64,000 nt of DNA, taken from positions 2,976,001 to 3,040,000 of the forward strand of contig NZ_CP032419.1 in NCBI RefSeq assembly GCF_003595175.1, in the 5' to 3' direction. The number at the start of each line of letters is the position of its first letter. The stretch's first letter is position 1. Under the pieces are notes generated by a model that was not told the origin of the DNA, made no database searches, and saw only the letters and a list, made by a program, of their open reading frames with translations. The position numbers and the translations under genes were made by a program. Shown here piece after piece: positions 7,898 through 15,896 of this stretch. The stretch comes from Pseudomonas cavernae. GTDB lineage: Bacteria > Pseudomonadota > Gammaproteobacteria > Pseudomonadales > Pseudomonadaceae.

Positions 7898-8499
7898 GCG
7901 GATACCTCCTCGGCAGCGGCCGGGTCGGCGAGCAAGCGCCGCAGTTTCTGGATGGCGTAGCGCAGCCGGCTCTTCACCGTTTCCGCCGGGGTGTGGGTCA
8001 GTTCGGCGATCTCGCCCAGTTCCATCTCGCCATGGGCGCGCAGCAGGAACACTTCGCGCTGCTCGGCCGGCAGGTCGTCCAGCGCCGCCTGCAAGCGCAG
8101 CTGGTCGCGCGTCAGGCTGAGCTGCTGCTCGGGCGTCGGCGCCGCGTCGGGTTCGCCGTGTTGCTGTTCGTCGTACTCGTCGTGCCGCGCCTGATGGCGG
8201 CCCTGCTTGCGCCAGTGGTCGATCAGGCGGTTGCGCGCGATCTGGTACAGCCAGGTGTTGAACTGCACCGCCTCGCGCAGCTCGGTTTCGCTGCGGATCA
8301 GGCTCAGCCAGGTGTCCTGGAACACCTCCTCGGCCAGCGCCGGATCGCCGCACAGGCCGCAGAGGAAACGGAACAGGCCGAGGCGATGGCGCGCATAGAG
8401 CAGGCCGAAGGCCTCGGCATCGCCACGCCGGTAGCGGCGCAACAGCTCGACGTCAGCGGGGGCGGAATCGAGCACTGTGGAGGGGACTGTCACGCTCAA
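7894..8499 (-). CDS. ECF-family RNA polymerase sigma factor
   Basis: 201 aa. Region 2 runs from GDAEAFGLLYARHRLGLFRF through EEVFQDTWLSLI to FNTWLYQIARNRLIDHWR. An acidic Gln-rich linker (residues 105-125) follows. Region 4 is LPAEQREVFLLRAHGEMELGEIAELTHTPAETVKSRLRYAIQKLR. The frame opens at a TTG (8499) overlapping the TGA of the upstream VWA gene; a GTG two codons later (8493) has better spacing to an AAGG and may be the true start. The operon order is VWA protein, sigma, anti-sigma, each overlapping the next by 4 bases. It is a possible SbrI (PA2896) homologue, judged from synteny only. Confidence 0.85.
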   Translation of the reverse strand: MSVTVPSTVLDSAPADVELLRRYRRGDAEAFGLLYARHRLGLFRFLCGLCGDPALAEEVFQDTWLSLIRSETELREAVQFNTWLYQIARNRLIDHWRKQGRHQARHDEYDEQQHGEPDAAPTPEQQLSLTRDQLRLQAALDDLPAEQREVFLLRAHGEMELGEIAELTHTPAETVKSRLRYAIQKLRRLLADPAAAEEVSA

Positions 8500-10193
8500 T
8501 CGACCTTGGCCGTGGCTGGAGGGGCTAGCGCCGGAGTTTGCAGGCTGGCGGCCAATTCGACCAGCTGGACGAACTCGCCACGCAGGCCGAAGCGGTCCTC
8601 GCCCTTGGCGCCACGCGCCAGCGCGGCCGTGTTGGCGAGGCCGAACGCGCCGGTGTACTGCCCGCCCTTGAGCTGCTGGGCGAAGGCCGCCACCGCCGTG
8701 GCGAAGCGCAGATCGGCGCTGGCCTGGGCCAGCGGCTGCACCTGTCCGGCCTTGATCGGCACTTCCAGCAGGCGGCTGCTGCTCTGCTGCGGCGCCTTGT
8801 AGCGGATGCGCAGCAGCGCCAGCTCATCGCCCGGCTTGGCCTGCGGCGCCGGCGCTCGATAGCGCAGCGGTTCCAGCCAGCCCTTGGCGCCGACCGGGAC
8901 GATCTCGTACAGCGCGGTCACCGTATGGCCGGCACCGATCTCGCCGGCATCGACCTTGTCGTTGCTGAAGTCTTCGCGCCTCAAGGCCCGGTTCTCGTAG
9001 CCGAGCAGGCGGTATTCGCTGACCTGGGCGGGGTTGAATTCGACCTGTACTTTCACATCCTTGGCCACCACCGCCAGGGTCGAGGCGAGCTGGTCGACCA
9101 GCACCTTGCGCGCCTCGCGCAGGTTGTCGATGTAGGCGTAGTTGCCGTCGCCGGCGTCGGCCAGTTGCTCCATCAGCCGCTCGTTGTAGTTGTCGGTGCC
9201 GAAGCCCAGGGTGGTCAGCGACACGCCGCTGCTGCGCTTGTCCGCCGCCAGTTGCTTGAGGCTGTCGAAGTCGCTGATGCCGACGTTGAAGTCGCCATCG
9301 GTGGCCAGCAGGATGCGGTTGATGCCACCGGCGATGAAGCCCTGCTGCGCCTGCTGATAGGCCAGCTGGATGCCCGACTCGCCGGCGGTGGAGCCGCCGG
9401 CGCGCAGCTGCTCGATGGCCGCGCGGATCTTCGCCTTGTCCTTGCCGGAAGTCGGCTCCAGCACCACCCGCGACTCGCCGGCATAGACCACCAGCGCCAC
9501 CTTGTCCTCGGCGCGCAGCTGCTCGACCAGCAGCTTCAGGGTGCTCTGCACCAGCGGCAGGCCTTCGCGGCGATCCATCGAGCCGGACACGTCGACGAGG
9601 AATACCAGGTTGGCCGGCGGCAGGCGCTCGACCGAGCTGTCCGAGGCCTTGATCGCCACCCGCAGCAGGCGGCTGTTGGGATTCCATGGGGTCTGCGCCA
9701 GCTCGGTGCCGACCCCGAACGGGGTGTCGCCCTGCGGCAACGGATAGGCATAGGGGAAGTAGTTGACCAGCTCTTCCAGGCGCACCGCTTCCGCCGGTGG
9801 CAGGCGACCGTCGTTGAGGAAACGCCGCACGTTGGCGTAACTGCCGGTGTCCACGTCGAGGCTGAAGGTCGACACCGGCGCCTCGGCCACCGCCTGTACC
9901 GGGTTGTCCGCCAGCCGTTGGTACTGCTCGCGGTAGACGTCGCGGTAACCCGGCGCCAGGGCGTCGGCCAGCGGCGCCGCTGCCAGCACGGACTGCACCT
10001 GGCGAGCGGCGTACTCGGCATGCACTGCGGCTTTGGCCATCGGCTGCGTACGCGGGGCCTCGGACGCCGGGGCCGACGGGGTGACGGCAGGCGCGGTGGT
10101 CGACTGCTCAGAGTGCGGGCCGCTGCAGGCGGCCAGGGTCAGCAACAGGCCGCCGATCAGCGGCGGACGGACGAGCACGAAAAGCTGGGACAT
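8496..10193 (-). CDS. VWA-domain lipoprotein, YfbK-like
   Basis: 565 aa. The N-terminus has a signal sequence with lipobox TLAAC, so it is probably a lipoprotein. An N-terminal YfbK-type domain (STFSLDVDTGSYANVRRFLNDG...LVNYFPYAYP) precedes a von Willebrand A domain with an intact MIDAS (FLVDVSGSMD, then the TDGDFNVG loop). The C-terminal part is a beta-rich DUF of the same family. The start at 10193 is set by AGGAG 8-12 bases upstream. It is the first gene of the operon encoding the ECF sigma factor and its partner, so it may be a sensor, effector or target of that system; this is inference. Confidence 0.8.
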   Translation of the reverse strand: MSQLFVLVRPPLIGGLLLTLAACSGPHSEQSTTAPAVTPSAPASEAPRTQPMAKAAVHAEYAARQVQSVLAAAPLADALAPGYRDVYREQYQRLADNPVQAVAEAPVSTFSLDVDTGSYANVRRFLNDGRLPPAEAVRLEELVNYFPYAYPLPQGDTPFGVGTELAQTPWNPNSRLLRVAIKASDSSVERLPPANLVFLVDVSGSMDRREGLPLVQSTLKLLVEQLRAEDKVALVVYAGESRVVLEPTSGKDKAKIRAAIEQLRAGGSTAGESGIQLAYQQAQQGFIAGGINRILLATDGDFNVGISDFDSLKQLAADKRSSGVSLTTLGFGTDNYNERLMEQLADAGDGNYAYIDNLREARKVLVDQLASTLAVVAKDVKVQVEFNPAQVSEYRLLGYENRALRREDFSNDKVDAGEIGAGHTVTALYEIVPVGAKGWLEPLRYRAPAPQAKPGDELALLRIRYKAPQQSSSRLLEVPIKAGQVQPLAQASADLRFATAVAAFAQQLKGGQYTGAFGLANTAALARGAKGEDRFGLRGEFVQLVELAASLQTPALAPPATAKVD

Positions 10194-10231
10194 GGCCTCT
10201 CTCCTGGGGACGAATGATCCATTCACCCAGG

Positions 10232-10262
10232 TAGACGGGGCAGCGCAAGCGATCGGGTTAAC
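10232..10262 (-). promoter_or_regulatory. Candidate ECF-type promoter of the VWA-sigma-anti-sigma operon
   Basis: Read on the minus strand, GTTAACC (10256-10262) is followed about 18 bases later by CGTCTA (10232-10237), 38 bases before the start codon. An AAC-containing -35 and a CGTC -10 are the usual layout for ECF promoters, which suggests autoregulation. The TAGGGTGGA repeat begins at the very next base upstream. Confidence 0.4.
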
Positions 10263-10295
10263 GTAGGGTGGAAAACCGCGAAGCGTTTTCCACCC
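10263..10295. repeat. TAGGGTGGA short palindromic repeat
   Basis: GTAGGGTGGAAAACCGCG pairs with CGCGAAGCGTTTTCCACCC. It abuts the candidate ECF promoter. Confidence 0.75.
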
Positions 10296-10298
10296 ATC

Positions 10299-10336
10299 GT
10301 CCGTCGCGGCCGTGACGAAACGTCAACAGACCCTAG
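10299..10336. repeat. Solo end of the 269-bp element family (family 2)
   Basis: The stretch ends GACGAAACGTCAACAGACCCTAG. It matches, inverted, the terminal repeat plus the CGGCCGCGAC extension of the full element at 18075-18343. Only one end is present. It stops at the base next to the MocR stop codon (10337-10339). That terminal match is quoted in shortened form: key parts are AAACGTCAACAGACCC and CGCGGCCG. Confidence 0.75.
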
Positions 10337-11767
10337 CTAGGCGACCTCCTGGCACAGCTGCCCGGCCAGCATGCCGAGGGTCATCAGCGCGCGCTCGGCC
10401 TCGCGGTTCCATGGGATGCCGCAGTTGAGCCGCACGCAGTGGTTGAACTGCTCGGTATTACTGAAGATCAGCCCCGGGGCGATGCTGATGCCCTGCTGCA
10501 GGGCACGCACGTGCAGGTCCTTGGTGTTCACCCGCGCCGGCAGGCTGACCCAGAGGATGAAGCCGCCCTTGGGCCGGGTGATCTGCGTGCCCTCGGGAAA
10601 GTACTGCTGCACCGCCAGCTGGAAGGCGCTGAGGTTCTTGCGGTACTCCTGGCGGATATAGCGCAGATGGCGGTCGTAGCCGCCGTTTTCCAGGTAGGCG
10701 GCGACGCCCATCTGGGTGACGCTGCACGCCGAGTGGGTGCTGAAGGTCTGTAGCCGCTGGATCTCGGCCTGGTGCTTGCCGGCGATGATCCAGCCGATGC
10801 GCACGCCGGGCGACAGGGTCTTGGAGAAACTCGAGCAATACACCACCCGGCCCTCGCGGTCCTGCGACTTCAGGGCCTTGGTCGGCCCCTGCTCGAACAT
10901 CAGCTCGCCGTAGATATCGTCCTCGACGATCTGGATATCGAAGTCCTTGGCCAGGCGCAGCAGCTGTTTCTGCCGCTCCTCGGGGATGGTGCCGCCCAGC
11001 GGGTTGGACAGTCGCGCGGTGAGCACCAGCGCCTTGATCGGCCACTGGTTGGCCGCCAGCTGCAGGGCTTCGAGGCTGATGCCGGTGGTCGGGTCGCTGG
11101 GGATCTCGATGACTTTGAGGCCCAGCAGGTCAGCCAGCTGCAGCAGGCCGTAGTAGGTCGGCGACTCGGCGGCGATCAGGTCGCCGGGCTTGGTCAGCAC
11201 CCGCAGCGACATCTGCAAGGCATCCACGCAACCGTGGGTGATCACCACTTCGTTGGGGTCGACCACCACGCCGGCATCGCGCATGCGGATCGCCACCTGA
11301 CGGCGCAGCGGCTCGAAACCGGGGCTGAACATGTAGCTGAACGCCCGCGGGCTGTGGAAGCGGGTGACCTTGGCCAGTTGCTGGTGCAGCGCGCGCACCG
11401 GCAGGTAATCGACGTGCGGCACGGCGGCGCCGAGGGGGAACACGCCCTCGCGACGCGACTCAGTGAGTACCTGGTTGATAATGCTGCTGCGGGTGACCAG
11501 ACCGGGACGTTCGACCCGGGCGATATCCGGGGTCGGCGCGGTGAGGGCCGGGGTCTGGTGCACATAGAAGCCGGACTGCGGGCGGGCGCGGATCAGGCCC
11601 TGGTCTTCCAGGTTGGCATAGGCCTGCAACACCGTGGCGTGGCTGACATTGAGCTGCGAACTCATCTTGCGCACCGACGGCACCCGCTCGCCCGGCTGGT
11701 AAACGCCGCGGCGGATGTCTTCAGCCAATTGCTGAGCGATGCGCTGATAGAGCAACAGATTAGTCAT
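10337..11767 (-). CDS. MocR/PdxR-type transcriptional regulator (GntR HTH fused to aminotransferase domain)
   Basis: 476 aa. Residues 1-75 form a GntR winged helix (LAEDIRRGVYQPGERVPSVRKMSSQLNVSHATVLQAYANLEDQGLI). The rest is a fold-type-I aminotransferase domain whose PLP lysine lies in SSFSKTLSPGVRIGW. The start at 11767 is preceded by GGGAGAG; the longer frame from 11830 has no such site. MocR proteins sense PLP or amino-acid ligands and often control a divergent gene or themselves. Here the divergent space holds only a repeat, so autoregulation is most likely. An inverted repeat upstream is a candidate operator. In PAO1 a regulator of this class (PA2897) sits next to the sbrIR pair. Confidence 0.85.
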   Translation of the reverse strand: MTNLLLYQRIAQQLAEDIRRGVYQPGERVPSVRKMSSQLNVSHATVLQAYANLEDQGLIRARPQSGFYVHQTPALTAPTPDIARVERPGLVTRSSIINQVLTESRREGVFPLGAAVPHVDYLPVRALHQQLAKVTRFHSPRAFSYMFSPGFEPLRRQVAIRMRDAGVVVDPNEVVITHGCVDALQMSLRVLTKPGDLIAAESPTYYGLLQLADLLGLKVIEIPSDPTTGISLEALQLAANQWPIKALVLTARLSNPLGGTIPEERQKQLLRLAKDFDIQIVEDDIYGELMFEQGPTKALKSQDREGRVVYCSSFSKTLSPGVRIGWIIAGKHQAEIQRLQTFSTHSACSVTQMGVAAYLENGGYDRHLRYIRQEYRKNLSAFQLAVQQYFPEGTQITRPKGGFILWVSLPARVNTKDLHVRALQQGISIAPGLIFSNTEQFNHCVRLNCGIPWNREAERALMTLGMLAGQLCQEVA

Positions 11768-11849
11768 GCTCGTCTCTCCCTGATCATTGGACCGCAACAG
11801 TAGCCGAACACCCGAAAAGTGCACCGGCACAGTTGCCAGGATTGTCGGC

Positions 11850-11880
11850 GATACAGTGCGTAGTTGGCAAAGACTGTATC
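11850..11880. promoter_or_regulatory. Candidate MocR operator: GATACAGT inverted repeat
   Basis: GATACAGT (11850-11857) and ACTGTATC (11873-11880) are perfect inverted halves, 15 bases apart, 83-113 bases upstream of the MocR start. The rest of the 331-bp gap 11768-12098 holds a TAGGGTGGA repeat and no gene that I can support. Confidence 0.5.
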
Positions 11881-12026
11881 GGTCTAATCATTCATCGAGG
11901 GAAACTGCTTTGGTCTGAGCTCAGACCTGGGTGGGTTCGGCGCGTCGCCAGACGTCGCGATCGAGCATTGAATATCGCGCGCCGTAACCCATCGGCAGAG
12001 TTCGGGTCTGGTGCCATCGGTCGGCC

Positions 12027-12095
12027 GTAGGGTGGATGTCGCCTTTTACATCCACCGGCACTGGGTGGAAAACGCTGCACGGTTTTCCACCCTAC
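12027..12095. repeat. TAGGGTGGA compound palindromic repeat
   Basis: GTAGGGTGGATG...CATCCACC is followed by GGGTGGAAAACGCTGC and GGTTTTCCACCCTAC: an outer palindrome with two inner ones. It ends 3 bases before the TGA of the DUF3859 gene on the minus strand. Confidence 0.8.
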
Positions 12096-12098
12096 AGT

Positions 12099-12563
12099 TC
12101 AACGCACGGTAAAACGTTGCTCGGCCAGCTTGCGGTCGCCCTGGAACACCAGGAAGTGCCATTCGCCGGGCACCAGTTCATAGGGCTCGCTGAACTCGAA
12201 GGCCATCACGTCCTGCGGCGCGCCGGGTGCCAGTTTCTGCTCCACCACGAACTTGTCATGCCGTACGCCATCTGCACCGGTCACGCCTGGAGTCAGGTAC
12301 AGCTGGGTCAGCGGCGTGTCGTCGACACGCTTGCCGGCGAGGCTGAAGCGCAGGCCGAACTTGGTGCCGAGCTGGGCGGGAATTTCCTCGGTGCGCTCGA
12401 TCTGCTGGTTGCTGCGGGTCAGCACGCGCTCGCCGGGCTGCAGGTTCTGCGCCTGGCTGAGGAAGATCCCGTGTTCGACCGGCCCCTCGACTCGCACCTC
12501 GGCCTGAGCCAGGCCAGTCAGCAACAGCAGTGCGGCCAGCGCACTCAAACGGGTGTATTGCAT
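12099..12563 (-). CDS. DUF3859-like exported protein
   Basis: 154 aa with a clear signal peptide (MQYTRLSALAALLLLTGLAQA, cleavage after AQA). The mature part looks all-beta (EVRVEGPVEHGIF, EIPAQLGTKFGLRFSL, FEFSEPYELVPGEWHFLVFQGDRKLAEQRFTV). The pattern matches my memory of the DUF3859 family of periplasmic proteins; no activity is known to me. It is followed on the same strand by nothing but a repeat. The amidohydrolase gene lies 63 bp upstream. Confidence 0.7.
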   Translation of the reverse strand: MQYTRLSALAALLLLTGLAQAEVRVEGPVEHGIFLSQAQNLQPGERVLTRSNQQIERTEEIPAQLGTKFGLRFSLAGKRVDDTPLTQLYLTPGVTGADGVRHDKFVVEQKLAPGAPQDVMAFEFSEPYELVPGEWHFLVFQGDRKLAEQRFTVR

Positions 12564-12626
12564 CTCACGCTCCTTGATTGGGATGGCGCGAGGCTATGAC
12601 ACCGGCGTGACAGACTGATGACAACC

Positions 12627-13655
12627 CTAGTGCAGGCCCTGCTCGCGCACCTTACGCGGCAGTACGGCGAGAAAGTTGTCACGCGCGACCTTGCGCGCCA
12701 CCGCATCCGGCAAGGCATCGAGGAAGGGGTCGAAGCCGTGCATCAGCTTGCCCAGGCTGTCGAAGCGACCGACTACATCGGAACCGAGCATGAAGCGCTC
12801 GGGATGCCGGCTGACCAGCTTCACCCAAGCCGGGTCCGGCTTACCCTGCTCGTCAAGCAGATAGGGCTGCAGCAGCGACCAGGACAGGTCGATGTACAGG
12901 TTCGGGTAGGCGTCGAGCAGGCGCTCGAGGCTCGGCAGGAGGAACTCCAGCTTGGTCTGATGCCGATGGATTTCCATGCTGGTGCCGGCATGCGCCCAGA
13001 TGAAGCGCACATGCGGATGATTGCGCAGCGGCTCCTCGACCTCCTGCAGATACAGCGGGTTCTTCTCGCGCTTGGAGGTGATGTTGGCATGCAGCATCAC
13101 CGGCAGGTCGTGCTCCGCGGCCAGATGGTAGACGCGGACCATTGCCTCATTGTTGGCCCGTGGCGTGCTGCCCTCGATCAGCGAGGTCAGGTCGTCGTGG
13201 CGGGTGAACACCTCGCCGATGCCCTGCCATAGGCCGGGGTCGAGTTCGAGCATGCGGCGAATGTGCGCATCGGCATTCTTGTCGCTGGGGTTGAAGCCGC
13301 AGAGGAACGGATGAAAGCGCCGGCGCTGCTCGGCCGGCAACCGCTTCAGCGCCGACGCGACGAGCACATCGGTGGCGCTGTACCAATAGGCCGCGGCGTC
13401 GTCACCGGCGTAATAGCGCGGGCGTTTGGGCTCGTCTTCGTGCCATTTCTTCGCCACCGGGATGCCGGAAATCATCACATGCTCGATGAGATTGGCATCC
13501 ATCGCCGCCAGCAACGCCGGCATGCCGGCGCTTTCCTGGAAGAAGTCGACATAGTGCAGATGCGCATCGCTGTAGCGGTAGTCGCGCGCCAGGGCGGCGA
13601 ATGTCAGGAACAGCATGGCGAAAGCGAGACAGGGGCGAAAAGCGGACAACGGCAT
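12627..13655 (-). CDS. Exported amidohydrolase-2 family metal-dependent hydrolase
   Basis: 342 aa, TIM-barrel amidohydrolase. The N-terminal signal sequence (LAFAMLFLTFAALA) predicts a periplasmic enzyme. Metal-site motifs are SDAHLHYVDF (HxH), VMLHANI, IWAHAG and LGSDVVGRFD. The substrate is unknown. The start is uncertain: a perfect AAGGAGG ends directly at the ATG (13655), which gives no spacer, whereas the in-frame TTG two codons later (13649) lies 6 bases from it. TTG may therefore be the real start. Confidence 0.75.
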   Translation of the reverse strand: MPLSAFRPCLAFAMLFLTFAALARDYRYSDAHLHYVDFFQESAGMPALLAAMDANLIEHVMISGIPVAKKWHEDEPKRPRYYAGDDAAAYWYSATDVLVASALKRLPAEQRRRFHPFLCGFNPSDKNADAHIRRMLELDPGLWQGIGEVFTRHDDLTSLIEGSTPRANNEAMVRVYHLAAEHDLPVMLHANITSKREKNPLYLQEVEEPLRNHPHVRFIWAHAGTSMEIHRHQTKLEFLLPSLERLLDAYPNLYIDLSWSLLQPYLLDEQGKPDPAWVKLVSRHPERFMLGSDVVGRFDSLGKLMHGFDPFLDALPDAVARKVARDNFLAVLPRKVREQGLH

Positions 13656-13780
13656 CCTCCTTGGGCGGGTGGCTCGATGCCCAGAGGTAGACTCTCGCCC
13701 ACCGAATGGGGTTCAGCCGGCATGGATGGTTGAGCAACGAAGCCGAGGGCTATCCTGGCACTTTAGTTTCGAGCCCCCCA

Positions 13781-13933
13781 ATGTCCATTTTCAGCCGCCT
13801 GTTGCGCCTCGGCATGGCACTCCTTGCCTGCCGTTGCACAGCAGCGGCCGAACGGCTGACATATCCGCTGCACTATAACGACGTGAATCCGCGAAGTTGT
13901 GCGGTTGCTGCGTCTGACCTTGGCGGCGACTAG
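13781..13933 (+). pseudogene. Possible 5' remnant of a periplasmic binding protein gene
   Basis: 50-codon frame: a signal-like N-terminus (SIFSRLLRLGMALLACRCTAAA) followed by ERLTYPLHYNDVNPRSC and an early stop. The opening resembles Pseudomonas periplasmic solute-binding proteins, but the rest of such a gene is missing. A 142-bp palindromic element starts 45 bp later. No good ribosome site precedes the ATG. The rest of the 521-bp gap 13656-14176 holds that element and nothing else I can support. Confidence 0.25.
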
Positions 13934-13978
13934 CCGCTGCAAGCCTCGCAGCTACAAATGGGCGCGCACCTCGGCCTG

Positions 13979-14120
13979 AGAGCCTGTTTACGATCTCGCG
14001 AGCTAGAGCCAGACAAGGCGAAATCGGGCGAAGAAGCGCAGTTTACGCGTTGTAAATGAGCATTCTGAGCCCGATTTCAACGCCGTATGGCCGACGCGCA
14101 GCAGATCGTAAACAGGCTCT
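13979..14120 (+). repeat. 142-bp palindromic element, family 1, copy B
   Basis: Ends AGAGCCTGTTTACGATCT and its exact inverse. The inner stem is GAAATCGGGC/GCCCGATTTC and the middle pair CCA/TGG. Compared with copy A, both arms of the terminal and inner stems have changed together. Confidence 0.9.
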
Positions 14121-14176
14121 GAGTGCCTGCCCGGAAGCGGTTATGCTCAACCTCGAACCTGCTGCGGGAGCCGCCC

Positions 14177-15037
14177 ATGTCCAGCCTGATCCTGATCCAA
14201 CCGCGTGCCGAGGATGTCGAAGGCCAGCCCATCCTGCGCCCATTGCCGTCGGCGCGCTGCCGCAGCGTCGGCCCCTTCGTGTTCTTCGACCACATGCTGG
14301 CCACCGACTACGCACCCGGCAGTGGCGTGAATATCCGCCAGCACCCGCATATCGGCCTGTCCACCCTCACCTACCTGTTCGAAGGCGAATTGCTGCACAA
14401 GGACAGCCTGGGCTCCGATCAACTGGTGAAACCAGGCGACGTCAGCTGGATGACCGCCGGCCGCGGCGTCGCCCATGTCGAGCGCACCCCAGCCGCACTG
14501 CTGCGCAGCGGCTCACGCCTGCATGGCCTGCAGATCTGGCTGGCGCTCCCGGAAGCCGACGAACTGGGCGAGCCGGACTACAGCCATCACCCCGCCGCCA
14601 GTCTGCCAAGCAGCGACGCGCTGGGCGTGCAGATCCGCCTGATCGCCGGCCACGGCTTCTGCCTGCAGTCGCCGGTGCCGGTGCGCTCGCCGACGCTCTA
14701 CGCCGAGCTGTGGCTGGAAACCGGCGCCACTCAGGCAATTCCCGATGAGCATCCAGAACGCGCTCTGTACTTGCTGGAGGGCGAAGCCCTGCTGGACGAC
14801 GAGCCGCTGCCGCTGCATGCCATGGCCGTGCTACCGCCGGGCGAAACCTTCACCCTCAGCGCCTGCAGCGGCAGCCGCGTGATGATGATCGGCGGCGAAC
14901 CACTCGGCCCACGGCGGATGAACTGGAACTTCGTCGCCAGCGACCCAGAGCTGATCGAGCAAGCCCGCCAGCGCTGGGCCGCCGGCGACTGGCCGCGGGT
15001 GCCGGGGGAAACCGAACGCATCGAGCTGCCGCGCTAG
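14177..15037 (+). CDS. Pirin family protein (bicupin)
   Basis: 286 aa. The N-terminal pirin cupin contains the metal-binding pattern HPHIGLSTLTYLFEGELLHKDSLG and a later WMTAGRGVAHVER (His/Glu). The C-terminal cupin is shorter and ends with MMIGGEPLGPRRMNWNFV. Pirins are cytosolic iron proteins, some with quercetinase activity; the role here is unknown. The start is set by GGGAG 7-11 bases before ATG 14177. It is monocistronic. Confidence 0.85.
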   Translation: MSSLILIQPRAEDVEGQPILRPLPSARCRSVGPFVFFDHMLATDYAPGSGVNIRQHPHIGLSTLTYLFEGELLHKDSLGSDQLVKPGDVSWMTAGRGVAHVERTPAALLRSGSRLHGLQIWLALPEADELGEPDYSHHPAASLPSSDALGVQIRLIAGHGFCLQSPVPVRSPTLYAELWLETGATQAIPDEHPERALYLLEGEALLDDEPLPLHAMAVLPPGETFTLSACSGSRVMMIGGEPLGPRRMNWNFVASDPELIEQARQRWAAGDWPRVPGETERIELPR

Positions 15038-15130
15038 CCGAGCGGCCACGACCGCAGCCCAGTCACAGAAACCTAGAGCGGGTGCAACCCGCCAAGACTG
15101 CACGCGGGCTACCCCCGCCCTACCCGGCTC

Positions 15131-15173
15131 AGCCTGTTGGGCTTCGTCGCAAGCGCCTCAACCCAACCTACGC
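15131..15173. repeat. GTAGGTTGGG repeat at the end of the dienelactone hydrolase gene
   Basis: On the minus strand GCGTAGGTTGGGTTGAGG runs into GCGACGAAGCCCAAC. The same unit recurs at 50897. The TAG of the repeat is the stop codon of the dienelactone hydrolase gene, and the preceding GCG is its last codon. Confidence 0.75.
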
Positions 15174-15896
15174 GAACACCTCGTCCAGCAAGGCCCGCAT
15201 CGCCGCGAATGCGCGCTTGGCTACCTTCGGGTTGTACTGCATCTTGCCGGGGATATTGACCTGCGGATCGGTGAACGAATGCACCGCGCCGCCATAGCTG
15301 GTCAGCTGCCAATCCACCCCGGCGGCGGTCATTTCCGCGATGAAATCCTTCAGCTGCTCGCGCGGCACAAACGGGTCGCCGGCGCCATCCAGCACCAGCA
15401 CCGAACCCTTGATGTTGCGCGCATCGGCCGGGTTGGCCGTGTCCAGGGTGCCGTGGAAGGACACCGTGGCCTTGAACGGCGCCCCGTCGCGCGCCAGCTC
15501 CAGCGCGCAGTAACCACCGAAACAGAAGCCGAAGGCGGCCAGCTTCGCGCCATCCAGCGCCACGCTGGCGCCCTGCGCCTGCAGGGTGCGCAACGCCGCC
15601 TGCAGGCGTTTGCGCAGCCGCGCCGCGTCGGGCTTGACCGCCATCATCGCCGCACCGGCCTCGTCGTTGTTCTGCGGACGCACCTTCTGCCCGTAGACAT
15701 CGGCGATGAAGATCACGTAGTCCGGGCCAGCCAGCTGTTTGGCCATCTCGATGGCACCGGCGCTGACGCCCATCCAGTTCGGTGCCATCAGCAGGCCGGG
15801 CCGCAGCCTCTGCACGGACTCGTCATACACCAGTTGACCTTCAAAGACCTGGCCATCGATTTCATAGGGAATAGCGCGATTGACGATCTGGTTCAT
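15168..15896 (-). CDS. Dienelactone hydrolase family protein
   Basis: 242-aa alpha/beta hydrolase. The nucleophile elbow is FGFCFGGYC (Cys nucleophile as in dienelactone hydrolase), the acid is in VLDGAGDPFVP, and the His is in GAVHSFTDP. The cytosolic substrate is unknown; homologues act on cyclic or lactone esters. GAGGAG lies 6-11 bases before the ATG. In P. aeruginosa the equivalent (PA1597) is also next to htpG. Its stop codon lies inside a dispersed repeat. Confidence 0.85.
   Translation of the reverse strand: MNQIVNRAIPYEIDGQVFEGQLVYDESVQRLRPGLLMAPNWMGVSAGAIEMAKQLAGPDYVIFIADVYGQKVRPQNNDEAGAAMMAVKPDAARLRKRLQAALRTLQAQGASVALDGAKLAAFGFCFGGYCALELARDGAPFKATVSFHGTLDTANPADARNIKGSVLVLDGAGDPFVPREQLKDFIAEMTAAGVDWQLTSYGGAVHSFTDPQVNIPGKMQYNPKVAKRAFAAMRALLDEVFA

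Noticed and set aside
8538..10217. 559-codon frame antisense to the VWA gene
   Set aside because: Composition (Gln/Arg/Leu/Val) is that of a shadow frame; the VWA protein on the other strand has intact domains.
13979..14120. Family-1 element read as an insertion sequence with its own gene
   Set aside because: At 142 bp, with stops in all frames and no conserved frame between copies, it cannot encode a transposase.
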